Source: Anaerolineae bacterium (GTDB taxonomy: Bacteria > Chloroflexota > Anaerolineae > Aggregatilineales > Phototrophicaceae). From it: DNA of 64,000 nucleotides. This document shows, piece after piece, positions 1-7,280 of the stretch (positions are counted from its first letter, which is position 1; the number at the start of each line of letters is the position of its first letter). The notes under the pieces are model-generated. The model saw only the letters and a program-made list of their open reading frames with translations, made no database searches and had not been told where the DNA came from. Made by a program: the position numbers and the translations under genes. The stretch lies in NCBI GenBank assembly GCA_022843385.1, contig JALHNT010000035.1, positions 1-64,000 on the forward strand, read 5' to 3'.

Positions 1-157
1 GATAGAGTGCATTGCTCCGCCGGGCGATGTCGGAATAGTTGACCGATACCGATTCAACTTTGATCAGAATCTCGCCAGGGGCGGGCTTGGGATCAGCAAC
101 CGATTGATACACCAACACATCCGGTGATCCGTATTCTCGAAATTGAACAGCTTTCAT
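1..157 (-). CDS. Zinc-type alcohol dehydrogenase / NADPH:quinone oxidoreductase, N-terminal part (cut by window edge)
   Basis: The reverse strand from an ATG at 157 reads 52 codons without a stop and runs off the left end of the window. The peptide begins MKAVQFREYGSPDVL and continues with a P-x-P-x-P-GEILIKV segment and a VNYSDIARR segment. This is the typical GroES-like start of medium-chain (MDR) quinone oxidoreductases. These enzymes reduce quinones or other electrophiles with NADPH in the cytoplasm. A good Shine-Dalgarno (AGGAG, complement of about 166-170) precedes the start. The gene is divergent from the HxlR-family regulator at 307, the same arrangement as qor2/qorR in Corynebacterium glutamicum, so that regulator probably represses it. 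The catalytic and Rossmann parts lie outside the window, so the substrate cannot be judged. Confidence 0.85.
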   Translation of the reverse strand, partial: MKAVQFREYGSPDVLVYQSVADPKPAPGEILIKVESVSVNYSDIARRSNALY

Positions 158-226
158 CAGGCTCACTCCTCTTGTTACCCTAAAGTTCTGGCGTCAGGGT
201 CAATGCGATGAAATCAAATTTAAACT

Positions 227-250
227 AGTTACTTTCAAAAAGCAAGTTAC
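227..250. promoter_or_regulatory. Candidate HxlR operator (direct repeat AGTTAC) between divergent genes
   Basis: The hexamer AGTTAC occurs at 227-232 and again at 245-250, an 18-base period, or nearly two helical turns. It lies in the AT-rich gap between the divergent quinone oxidoreductase (start 157) and HxlR regulator (start 307). Position and periodicity suit a dimeric winged-helix regulator. The assignment is inferred from context only. Confidence 0.35.
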
Positions 251-306
251 ATAAATCGAACCAGAAGTATATAGACACAAAATGCAAGTCAGGTTAAGAT
301 GGAGTG

Positions 307-969
307 ATGTCAAACAAAACCTACAACCAATACTGTGCCATTGCTCATGCGCTCGACACAATTGGCGAACGCTGGACACTAATCATCATCCGTAACCTGC
401 TGATCGGGCCCAGGCGTTTCAGCGACCTGATGAAAGGTCTGCCGGGCATCAGCACCAATATCCTGACTGATCGGCTCAAGCAACTGGAAGAGCAGGCTGT
501 CATCCACACACGCTATCTGCCCCCGCCGGCTGCCTCGACCGTCTATGAACTGACCGAGCACGGCCTGGCGCTGACCGATGTGCTGGCGGCCTTAGCCCGC
601 TGGGCCAGCCCCAGTCTAGGCAAGCCACAACCAGGGCAGCATCTGGTTCTGGAGGGTATCGCGTTCATGGTCATCGGGGTGTTTCACCGGGCCACTCCAC
701 CCGCTTTCACTCTTAGCTGCAACCTGCTGGTCAGCGATGAGGGATACCAGCAGTTATTTGGCATCCAGTTATCACCCCAAAGAATCCACTTACAGGAGGC
801 AGCGCTGCACCAGGCTGACATACATCTGACCATAGACCTTGAGTCGCTCTCCACACTAAGCAGCGGACGCGCACGCTTACAGGCGCTGGTGGATGAACAG
901 ATAGTGCGGCTGGAAGGGACAAGTACAACCATTGATCACCTCATAAACTGGGTCGATGGCCGCCGCTGA
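307..969 (+). CDS. HxlR/DUF24-family redox-type regulator with C-terminal SCP2-like domain
   Basis: A 220-residue protein. Residues 1-100 form an HxlR-type winged helix, with the hallmark segments GERWTLIIIRNLL, FSDL and ISTNILTDRLKQLE. Cys10 lies just before the first helix, where the redox-sensing cysteine of YodB/QorR-type members sits, so thiol-based sensing of quinones or electrophiles is plausible. Residues about 110-220 look like the SCP2-like sterol-carrier fold found at the C-terminus of many HxlR proteins in environmental bacteria; its ligand is unknown. ATG at 307 is preferred over GTG at 304. The gene is divergent from a quinone oxidoreductase, its likely target. Confidence 0.85.
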   Translation: MSNKTYNQYCAIAHALDTIGERWTLIIIRNLLIGPRRFSDLMKGLPGISTNILTDRLKQLEEQAVIHTRYLPPPAASTVYELTEHGLALTDVLAALARWASPSLGKPQPGQHLVLEGIAFMVIGVFHRATPPAFTLSCNLLVSDEGYQQLFGIQLSPQRIHLQEAALHQADIHLTIDLESLSTLSSGRARLQALVDEQIVRLEGTSTTIDHLINWVDGRR

Positions 970-1002
970 AGACGCACCCAACCATGTGGATTAGTCTGGC
1001 AA

Positions 1003-1030
1003 TTGACCAGCCTTGCCGCTCAGGTATAAT
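1003..1030 (+). promoter_or_regulatory. Sigma-70-type promoter of the chlD-like gene
   Basis: TTGACC (1003-1008) and TATAAT (1025-1030) are separated by 16 bases, giving a strong housekeeping-type promoter. Transcription would start near 1037, about 32 bases before the ATG at 1069. Confidence 0.7.
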
Positions 1031-1068
1031 CCATTCGTTGCAACATTCACAAAGCTGGAAGACTCTAC

Positions 1069-2184
1069 ATGAGCAGACGACCCTCCGTTTATCCCTTCAC
1101 CGCCATTGTCGGCCAGGACAAGATGAAGCGCGCCCTGATCCTGAACGCCGTCGACATGCGTATTGGCGGTGTCCTGATTCGTGGTGAACGCGGCACCGGT
1201 AAATCCACTGCCGCCCGCGCCCTGGCGATCCTGCTGCCAGAGATCGATGTGATTGTCGAATCGCCGTTCAATGACGATCCGAATCGCCCTGATACCTGGT
1301 CGGATGTGGTGCGCGATAAAAAGGATAAAGGGGAAGAGCTGCGGGTCGAAAAACGCCGCACCCGCTTCGTTGATCTGCCGGTCAGCGCCACCGAAGACCG
1401 CGTGGTGGGTACGCTCGACATCGAGAAGGCCATCCAGAAGGGCGAGCGTCATTTTGACCCCGGTGTGCTGGCAGCGGCCAATCGCGGCATCCTGTATGTC
1501 GATGAGGTCAACCTGCTCGACGATCATGTGGTCGATCTGCTGCTGGATTCGGCGGCGATGGGCGTGAACGTGGTCGAGCGCGAAGGCATCAGCTTCAGCC
1601 ACCCGGCGCGCTTTATCCTGGTCGGCACCATGAACCCGGAAGAAGGCGATCTGCGCCCGCAACTGTTGGATCGCTTTGCCCTCTCGGTTGATGTTCACGG
1701 CATCGCCGACCCCGGCGAACGCATGGAAATTCTGGAACGCCACATCGCTTATGAGACTGATGCGGAAGGCTTCCGCCAGCAGTGGTTTGGCGAAGAGCAG
1801 AAAATCACCGAGCGCATCGCCGCTGCCCGCGAAATTGTGGATGCGGTTGAGTACGGGCGCAAAGACCTGTACACCATCGCTTCATTGACCAGCGGCCTGC
1901 ACATCGACGGTCACCGCGCCGATCTGGTGATCCTGAAAGCCGCCCGCGCCCACGCCGCCTGGATGGGACGCGCGTATCTGGAAAATCACGACATCCTGTT
2001 GGCAGCCGAACTGGCGCTGCCCCACCGCATGAAACGCGGCCCCTTCTCTGAAACCCAGATGAGCATGTCCCAACTGGAAGAGAAGATGGAACAGGTCTCG
2101 TCCGAATGGGGACAGGGCGACGAGTCGACCGAACCGGCTGAGGGCGATGAAGAGAACGCCGTCAAAAAAAAAGCCAATCCGTAG
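1069..2184 (+). CDS. chlD: Mg/Co-chelatase AAA+ subunit (ChlI-like zero-frame product; N-terminal half of ChlD)
   Basis: The 371-residue zero-frame product is a MgChI-type AAA+ ATPase. The Walker A motif GERGTGKS is at residues 39-46, Walker B LYVDEVNLL has D145 and E146, and a sensor segment MNPEEGDLRPQLLDRF follows, as in ChlI/BchI. The C-terminus turns acidic and Pro/Gly-rich, as at the AAA-VWA linker of ChlD. At codons 366-368 the gene runs into nine A's and then a stop. A -1 shift there joins it in frame to the VWA half, giving one protein of about 691 residues, the normal size of ChlD. Zero-frame termination would give a ChlI-sized protein. Such proteins power metal insertion into tetrapyrroles (Mg for chlorophyll, Co for B12 with CobN). 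No chlH or cobN lies in the window. Confidence 0.85.
   Translation: MSRRPSVYPFTAIVGQDKMKRALILNAVDMRIGGVLIRGERGTGKSTAARALAILLPEIDVIVESPFNDDPNRPDTWSDVVRDKKDKGEELRVEKRRTRFVDLPVSATEDRVVGTLDIEKAIQKGERHFDPGVLAAANRGILYVDEVNLLDDHVVDLLLDSAAMGVNVVEREGISFSHPARFILVGTMNPEEGDLRPQLLDRFALSVDVHGIADPGERMEILERHIAYETDAEGFRQQWFGEEQKITERIAAAREIVDAVEYGRKDLYTIASLTSGLHIDGHRADLVILKAARAHAAWMGRAYLENHDILLAAELALPHRMKRGPFSETQMSMSQLEEKMEQVSSEWGQGDESTEPAEGDEENAVKKKANP
2149..2172 (+). promoter_or_regulatory. Probable programmed -1 ribosomal frameshift site in chlD
   Basis: The slippery heptamer A AAA AAA occupies 2166-2172 in the zero frame, within a run of nine A's (2164-2172). A Shine-Dalgarno-like GAAGAG at 2149-2154 lies 11 bases upstream, the spacing of the dnaX stimulator. 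The zero frame stops at 2182-2184, four codons later. The -1 frame is open from here to 3143. Programmed frameshifting that yields both small (ChlI-like) and medium (ChlD) chelatase subunits from one chlD gene has been reported for many bacteria and archaea. Transcriptional slippage on A9 is an alternative with the same outcome. Confidence 0.7.
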
Positions 2185-2243
2185 CGAGTGATAATGCTCA
2201 GGAATCGCCCGACTTCGGCCAGACCGACCCCTCGCCCCAGAAT

Positions 2244-3143
2244 GTGTTCGACAACCGCGACGCCTACTGGTGGGAAGGTGGCAAGAAGGTCAAGTCGGGC
2301 GCGGAATTCGCCCCGCGCAAGCTCCAGACCAACCTCGACAAACTGACGCGCCGCCAGGCCGGACGCCGTTCCCGCACCAAGACCGATCGCAAGCGCGGTC
2401 ATTACATTCAGGCGCGACCCGCTGGCAACAAGACCGATGACATCGCCTTCGACGCCACGCTGCGCGCCGCCGCCCCGTTCCAGAAAGTGCGCCAGGAACA
2501 GCTCAAAGCCAGCGGCATGGCCTACGCCCTGCGCAAAAGCGACCTCTACCGCAAGGTGCGGGTGCGCCGTACCGCCAACCTGATCCTGTTCGTGGTCGAT
2601 GCCTCGTGGAGCATGGCCGTCAGCGAGCGGATGCAGGCCACCAAAGGCGCGATCATGTCGCTGTTGACCGATGCCTATCAACGCCGCGACCGGGTGGGGT
2701 TGATCGTCTTCCAAAAAGACCGCGCTACCATGATCCTGCAACCGACCAACTCGGTGGTATTGGCGAAGAAAGCCCTGCAAAACATCCCGGTCGGCGGCAA
2801 GACTCCGCTCTCAGCGGGGCTGGTGCTGGCTTACGACACCATCAAGCGCGAGAAGACGCTGCACCCGGATGTCGTGCCGTTGATGATCCTGCTGACCGAT
2901 GGCGCGGGCAATGTCTCCATGTCAACCACCCTGCCGCCGACCGAAGAATCCAACCGCATTGCCGACCAGTTCAAGTTCGATCACATCAAGACGGTGACGA
3001 TCAACATGGAACATGTCGCCTTCGATCAGGGGTTGGCCTCCAAGCTGGCCGAGCGCATGGGCGGCCCGTGTTACAGCCTGGCACAGCTCCGCGCCGAAAC
3101 GCTCCTGGAAACCGTCAAAAAGGAAATGGGCGATCTGAAGTAA
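2244..3143 (+). CDS. chlD: VWA half of the ChlD-like chelatase subunit (reached by -1 frameshift)
   Basis: This is a von Willebrand factor A domain. The MIDAS motif DASWSM (DxSxS) is encoded at 2598-2615, with downstream T (GGKTPLSAG) and D (LLTDGAGN) metal-site segments. The domain is preceded by a basic, Arg/Lys-rich linker. A start-only reading would use GTG 2244, but no ribosome-binding site precedes it. The same frame is open back to 2172 and encodes a plausible Ser/Asp/Pro-rich linker, so the domain is more likely made only as a fusion with the AAA+ half (1069 onwards). In Mg- and Co-chelatases the VWA domain of the D/T subunit docks the AAA+ ring onto the catalytic subunit. Confidence 0.85.
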   Translation: MFDNRDAYWWEGGKKVKSGAEFAPRKLQTNLDKLTRRQAGRRSRTKTDRKRGHYIQARPAGNKTDDIAFDATLRAAAPFQKVRQEQLKASGMAYALRKSDLYRKVRVRRTANLILFVVDASWSMAVSERMQATKGAIMSLLTDAYQRRDRVGLIVFQKDRATMILQPTNSVVLAKKALQNIPVGGKTPLSAGLVLAYDTIKREKTLHPDVVPLMILLTDGAGNVSMSTTLPPTEESNRIADQFKFDHIKTVTINMEHVAFDQGLASKLAERMGGPCYSLAQLRAETLLETVKKEMGDLK

Positions 3144-3206
3144 ATGCTTTTTGTGTGAGGGAGAGTAATCCAAGTTGCTCATCCCTCAACTCAAAAGGTT
3201 GAGTTA

Positions 3207-4115
3207 TTAGTCCCAGTTTGTTGGGTCACAGGGTTGCCCATCTCTGTCTCGATCCAAGCCTGATGGGTCTCCAGGGCAAGCATTCCAATAACTCATGACA
3301 TCTCGATAACTTGCAAAGTCTGAGCAGTTGTACAGATTCCCATTACAATTCCAGACTTGCCCCTGTACAGGTGTAGACATCAGAACAGGTTGAGGCTGTG
3401 CAGGTACAGATGTAGGTGGCGGAGGATTTGTTGTGAGCAGAGCGCGATGAATATAAAGCATCTGTCCTTCGTAGATAATCCGTCCCCAAGTACTGTCCCC
3501 ACGAAATGTCTCACCTTCGACCCAACCAATGACAGAAACAGTAATTCCAACAGGCAGAGTAAATGCAACGTCACAGGTCGTGTTTTCACAGGTTCGAGCA
3601 TTGGCTGTAGAACCTGTATAGAAGATTTCTGGCGGAGCGCTGGTGACTGCCATGTTACCGCTGACTGTGGTAGGCAGTGGTGATAGTTGAACGGAGTCCG
3701 ACGTAGAAACCAGATTGAGCGATCGCGCAACCGCTGTCGCTGTGGTGAAGAAGTCTTGTGACGCAACCGTGTCAGCACTAGTGATTGATACCGTTGGCAA
3801 ATCCTCTTGCGACCGCAAAGTAAGAGAAAATCCGTCAGTTGGAGGTTGGGTACTCGATAATGCTACCGCCTCAGTAGGCAGTTCAGTTGCAGCAGATTCA
3901 GCATCAAATGGATCAGTCGGAACAATTACAACCTCCCTCTGTGCCTCAGCCGTCTGGGTTGCACTCAGACGTTCAGATGGGCTTGGGGCATCGGTAAAGA
4001 GGTAAACAATAAACATGCATCCAAACAGGGTTAGAAATAACGTCAAGCAACTTCTGATGCGACTGGGTTTAGCTCTTGTCTTCGAGCCTTTTTCATCATT
4101 CTTTCTCTTAGTCAT
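3207..4115 (-). CDS. Membrane-anchored SH3-like and excalibur-domain protein
   Basis: A 302-residue protein. A basic N-terminus is followed by one membrane segment at about 25-42, then a long Ser/Thr/Pro-rich low-complexity linker (45-165). An SH3b-like module follows at about 165-228, with NARTCENTTCDVAFTLP and a WGRIIYEGQMLYIHRA strand pattern. The C-terminus is an excalibur-type calcium-binding motif, with DRDRDGQPCD near 287-296 and surrounding cysteines. It is probably tethered to the membrane facing the outside. The DNA is visibly less GC-rich than its neighbours. The gene faces chlD tail to tail and is a stand-alone unit. Function unknown. Confidence 0.75.
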   Translation of the reverse strand: MTKRKNDEKGSKTRAKPSRIRSCLTLFLTLFGCMFIVYLFTDAPSPSERLSATQTAEAQREVVIVPTDPFDAESAATELPTEAVALSSTQPPTDGFSLTLRSQEDLPTVSITSADTVASQDFFTTATAVARSLNLVSTSDSVQLSPLPTTVSGNMAVTSAPPEIFYTGSTANARTCENTTCDVAFTLPVGITVSVIGWVEGETFRGDSTWGRIIYEGQMLYIHRALLTTNPPPPTSVPAQPQPVLMSTPVQGQVWNCNGNLYNCSDFASYRDVMSYWNACPGDPSGLDRDRDGQPCDPTNWD

Positions 4116-4316
4116 GAGTTAAATTCCACAATAGTTCTAATTTTAAGTAATATATCTCAGATACGACCAATATTCAACGACTGCGGGATTTGAAGCAACG
4201 TAGAAAGGCACGACCGGATCATCGATTTCCACAGGCATCACTTCTTATCCCGTCCTCATCTGCCTCGTCTATCATAAAACATCATCATCATGAAATAGGA
4301 ACCCGAACGCGACCCG

Positions 4317-5606
4317 ATGGAAATTCTCATCATCCTGCTGCTGACCGTCGTCAATGGTGTCTTGTCGATGTCCGAAATCGCCGTCGTCTCGGCGCGCAAG
4401 GCCCGGTTGCAACCGTTGGCTGATGAAGGCAAACCCGGAGCCAAACGGGTTCTTGAACTGGCAAACTCCCCCAACCGTTTTCTCTCCACCGTCCAGATCG
4501 GCATCACGTTGGTGAGTGTGCTGCAAGGCGCATTTGCCGGGGCCACCCTCTCGCATCCGGTCGGGTTGGCGCTGGCGCAGATTCCGCTGCTGGCCCCCAT
4601 CAGCGACACGCTGGGGCTGTTCATCGTCGTCGCCCTGACCACCTATCTATCGCTGGTCATCGGTGAACTGGTGCCAAAACGCATCGGGATGCAGAATCCG
4701 GAAGCCATCGCCATGCTGGTCGCCGGCTCGATGCACCGCCTGTCGATCATCACCGGGCCGTTCGTCCAGTTGTTGAGTATCTCCACCGATGGGCTGCTGC
4801 GGCTGCTAGGGGCGCGCGCCTCGGATGAACCGCCGGTCACTGCCGACGAAATCCATGCCATGATGCAGCAGGGTGTGCTGGCCGGCGTCTTCGACGAGCA
4901 GGCGCAGGATATGGTCAAGGGTGTGATGAGCCTGGAAGATCGGCGCGTCAGCGAACTGATGACCCCTCGCACCGAGATCACCTGGATCAACCTGGATGAC
5001 CCGATGGAAGAAAACCTGAGCGCCATCATCAACAGTCCGCACTCGCGCTTCCCGGCGGCGCATGGCTCGCTCGATCAGGTTGTCGGCGTCATCCGTGCCA
5101 AGGAGCTGCTCAATTATATGCTGCGCGGCGAGCAGCCCCGTTTCGATCTGTGCATCCGCGAGGTGCTGTTCCTGCCAGAGAGCGCTACCGCCTCGCACGC
5201 GCTGGAGTTGTTCAAACAATCGAGCAAGCATGTCGCCCTCATCATCAGCGAATACGGCGGCGTCGAAGGGCTGATTACACTCAACAACCTGGTCGAGCAG
5301 ATCGTCGGCGAGATCGAAGCGCCGGGCAAGACCCAGCGCGCCGATGGCTCGTGGCTGCTCGATGGCCTGCTGCCGATCCACGAATTCAAAGACATCTTTG
5401 ATGTGAAAGAAATGCCCAAAGAAGAAGAAGGTCACTACCAGACGCTCGGCGGCTTCGTCATGTCCCACCTGGGGCGCATCCCCAATCCGGCTGACTACTT
5501 CGAGTGGGACGGCCTGCGCTTTGAGGTGATGGATATGGATGGCAAGCGGGTCGATAAAGTGCTGGTGGTACGCCTGCCCCAGCCGGTGAAATCCGACGGC
5601 GAGTGA
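4317..5606 (+). CDS. CNNM/CorC (HlyC) family membrane protein with CBS pair
   Basis: A 429-residue protein with the family order: DUF21/CNNM membrane domain (about 1-185, opening with a hydrophobic helix and an SEIAVVSAR segment), CBS-domain pair (about 205-330, with the SELMTPRTEI segment that begins CBS1 in this family), and C-terminal CorC_HlyC transporter-associated domain (about 340-425, with EEEGHYQTLGGFVM and WDGLRFEVMDMDGKRVDKV). Members are linked to Mg2+ (or Co2+) efflux and homeostasis, with nucleotides sensed by the CBS pair. The start at 4317 gives the standard N-terminus, but no clear ribosome-binding site is visible. Single gene. Confidence 0.9.
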   Translation: MEILIILLLTVVNGVLSMSEIAVVSARKARLQPLADEGKPGAKRVLELANSPNRFLSTVQIGITLVSVLQGAFAGATLSHPVGLALAQIPLLAPISDTLGLFIVVALTTYLSLVIGELVPKRIGMQNPEAIAMLVAGSMHRLSIITGPFVQLLSISTDGLLRLLGARASDEPPVTADEIHAMMQQGVLAGVFDEQAQDMVKGVMSLEDRRVSELMTPRTEITWINLDDPMEENLSAIINSPHSRFPAAHGSLDQVVGVIRAKELLNYMLRGEQPRFDLCIREVLFLPESATASHALELFKQSSKHVALIISEYGGVEGLITLNNLVEQIVGEIEAPGKTQRADGSWLLDGLLPIHEFKDIFDVKEMPKEEEGHYQTLGGFVMSHLGRIPNPADYFEWDGLRFEVMDMDGKRVDKVLVVRLPQPVKSDGE

Positions 5607-5628
5607 TCGGTTTTCGTTCAGAAACCCC

Positions 5629-5659
5629 TTGACTCTCAAGCGGCTTGAAAGTCTACACT
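5629..5659 (+). promoter_or_regulatory. MerR-type promoter with 19-bp spacer and palindromic operator
   Basis: The -35 TTGACT (5629-5634) and -10 TACACT (5654-5659) are 19 bases apart, the over-long spacing of MerR-activated promoters. The spacer is filled by an inverted repeat, GACTCTCAAGC (5631-5641) and GCTTGAAAGTC (5643-5653), matching at 10 of 11 positions around one central base. The MerR regulator encoded at 6432 is the obvious candidate to bind and untwist it. Confidence 0.8.
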
Positions 5660-5699
5660 GAGATCATCAACCCAGTCCGTTTCGTTCACCACGAAAGGA

Positions 5700-6335
5700 A
5701 TGATGATGATCGAGAAACTGGACTTACGTCGGACGCTCAAACACCTGTACCAGCCATCAGCCAAACAGGTCACAACGGTTGACGTGCCACCGCTCAACTT
5801 CCTCATGATCGACGGTCAGGGTAATCCGAACACCGCGCTGTCCTACCAGCAGGCTGTCGAGGCGTTATACAGCGTTTCCTATACCCTCAAGTTCGCCATC
5901 AAAAAACGCAACAGCATCGACTATCCGGTGATGCCGCTGGAGGGGTTGTGGTGGATGGACGAGATGGGATCGGCCTATGGCGAACTCGACTTCACCGCTG
6001 ACAAAAGCCTGTGGCGCTGGACGATGATGATGCTGCAACCAGAGCCGGTCACAGCGGAACAGGTGACGGTTGCCCAGGCCGAAGCCGGGCGCAAGAAAGA
6101 CCTGCCCGCGCTGAGTCAGATGCGCTTCGAGTCGTTCACCGAAGGATTGGCAGCCCAGGTCATGCACATCGGTCCATACAGCGCCGAGAAGCCGACGATT
6201 GATCGCCTTCACCAGTTCATCGCCGATCAGGGCGGCCACCCCTGCGGCAGACATCACGAAATCTATCTGGGCGACCCACGCCGCACCCAACCCGCTAAAC
6301 TCCGCACTGTCATCCGCCAGCCATTCAGGTGTTAA
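5700..6335 (+). CDS. GyrI-like small-molecule-binding domain protein
   Basis: A 211-residue protein made of a stand-alone GyrI-like domain. An N-terminal PLNFLMIDGQGNPN strand is followed by KFAIKK and PLEGLWWMDE, then a GLAAQVMHIGPYSAEKPTI segment, the conserved H-x-G-P-Y element of this fold. Such domains bind lipophilic cations and drugs; some act as binding proteins or hydrolases of cyclopropane-type compounds. It sits directly downstream of a MerR-type promoter and upstream of a MerR regulator whose own effector domain is GyrI-like, so both may see the same ligand. The ribosome-binding site AAAGGA precedes ATG 5700, followed by two more in-frame ATGs. Confidence 0.8.
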   Translation: MMMIEKLDLRRTLKHLYQPSAKQVTTVDVPPLNFLMIDGQGNPNTALSYQQAVEALYSVSYTLKFAIKKRNSIDYPVMPLEGLWWMDEMGSAYGELDFTADKSLWRWTMMMLQPEPVTAEQVTVAQAEAGRKKDLPALSQMRFESFTEGLAAQVMHIGPYSAEKPTIDRLHQFIADQGGHPCGRHHEIYLGDPRRTQPAKLRTVIRQPFRC

Positions 6336-6361
6336 CACAAATCACAGGCGCTTGAGAAACG

Positions 6362-6410
6362 CCCCTGCTCCCCTTCGCCCTGTGAGAGAAGGGGCTGGGG
6401 GATGAGGGCA
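6362..6410. repeat. Dispersed palindromic intergenic repeat (PHPPAPS-encoding type)
   Basis: A short imperfect palindrome: CCCCTGCTCCCCTTC, a short loop with TGTGAGA, then GAAGGGGCTGGGGGATGAGGG. On the reverse strand one frame reads PHPPAPSLTGRRG, the signature peptide of a very common interspersed palindromic repeat in environmental bacterial genomes. It lies between two co-directional genes and may act as a hairpin in the mRNA. Confidence 0.6.
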
Positions 6411-6431
6411 TAGGAGACTAAAGGAGGTTTC

Positions 6432-7256
6432 ATGTTCAAGATTGGTGATTTCTCGCGCATCTGCCGGGTGCCAGTCTCGATGCTGCGCTACTACGCCGAC
6501 ATCGGACTGCTGCTGCCCGATCATATTGACCGCGAAACCAGCTATCGTTACTACTCGCTGCAACAACTGCCGCGCCTCAACCGCATCCTGGCGCTGCGCG
6601 ATCTGGGACTGTCGCTGGAAGAGATCAGGCATGTCTTGACCAATCCCGTGTCCCCGGAAGAACTGCGCGGGATGCTGCGCTTGAAACAGGCCCAGCTTCA
6701 GCAGCAGATTGAAGAAGAGTCGGCTCGCTTGCAGCGAGTCGCTGCCAAACTTAAACAGATTGAACAGGAGGATATCATGTCTCAGGCTGATGTGGTCATC
6801 AAGACCATCGAATCCCAACGTGTCATGTCGATCCGCGAAGTCATCCCGACGCCGCAGCATATCGGCACCTTGCTCGGCGAAGCCTGTCAAACCATCATGC
6901 ACGCCGGAGTCGCCATCACCGGTGCGCCCTTCACGCTCTATCATGACGGCGAATTCAAGCCGGAAAACATGGATGTCGAGATTGTGGTGCCAGTGAGCGC
7001 CGATGCCAACCGATCGCTGTCCCTGTCCAGTGAACGCAGCCTGCAAGCCCATGACTTGCCCGGTCTGGCACAGGCGGCCTGCATCATTCACGTCGGGGAG
7101 TACGATCAGCTCGACCAGACCTATGCCCAGATGGGACGCTGGATGGAAGCCAATGCCTACCGCGCGGCGGGACCTGTCCGCGAGATTTACCTCAGCCCAC
7201 CCGGCACCGATCAGCCAGCCATGACCGAGATTCAGTTCCCCGTCGAAAAGGGATGA
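6432..7256 (+). CDS. MerR-family transcriptional activator with GyrI-like effector domain (BmrR-like)
   Basis: A 274-residue protein. A MerR winged helix occupies 1-72 (FKIGDFSRICRVPVSMLRYY, then a wing with ETSYRYY), followed by a dimerisation coiled coil at about 75-115 and a GyrI-like effector-binding domain at about 120-272. This is the BmrR layout, in which lipophilic or cationic drugs are bound. RBS AGGAGG lies directly upstream of ATG 6432. It is in the same transcription unit as the GyrI-like gene at 5700 and probably activates the MerR-type promoter at 5629-5659, which makes it autoregulatory. Confidence 0.9.
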   Translation: MFKIGDFSRICRVPVSMLRYYADIGLLLPDHIDRETSYRYYSLQQLPRLNRILALRDLGLSLEEIRHVLTNPVSPEELRGMLRLKQAQLQQQIEEESARLQRVAAKLKQIEQEDIMSQADVVIKTIESQRVMSIREVIPTPQHIGTLLGEACQTIMHAGVAITGAPFTLYHDGEFKPENMDVEIVVPVSADANRSLSLSSERSLQAHDLPGLAQAACIIHVGEYDQLDQTYAQMGRWMEANAYRAAGPVREIYLSPPGTDQPAMTEIQFPVEKG

Positions 7257-7266
7257 ACAAACGCGC

Positions 7267-7272
7267 TACAAT
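7267..7272 (+). promoter_or_regulatory. -10 element upstream of the XPB-like helicase
   Basis: TACAAT lies 8 bases before ATG 7281, which predicts a leaderless or nearly leaderless transcript. No convincing -35 is visible. Confidence 0.4.
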
Positions 7273-7280
7273 AGCGCCCT

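Noticed and set aside
991..1743. Long antisense frame of 250 codons over chlD, and many similar shadows such as 8019-9569
   Set aside because: High-GC antisense shadow frames; peptides are His/Gln/Arg-rich with no domains, and the sense frames are clear conserved genes.
2194..2196. ATG as an independent start for the VWA half of ChlD
   Set aside because: It is in the frame of the AAA+ half, not of the VWA domain, and that frame soon stops.
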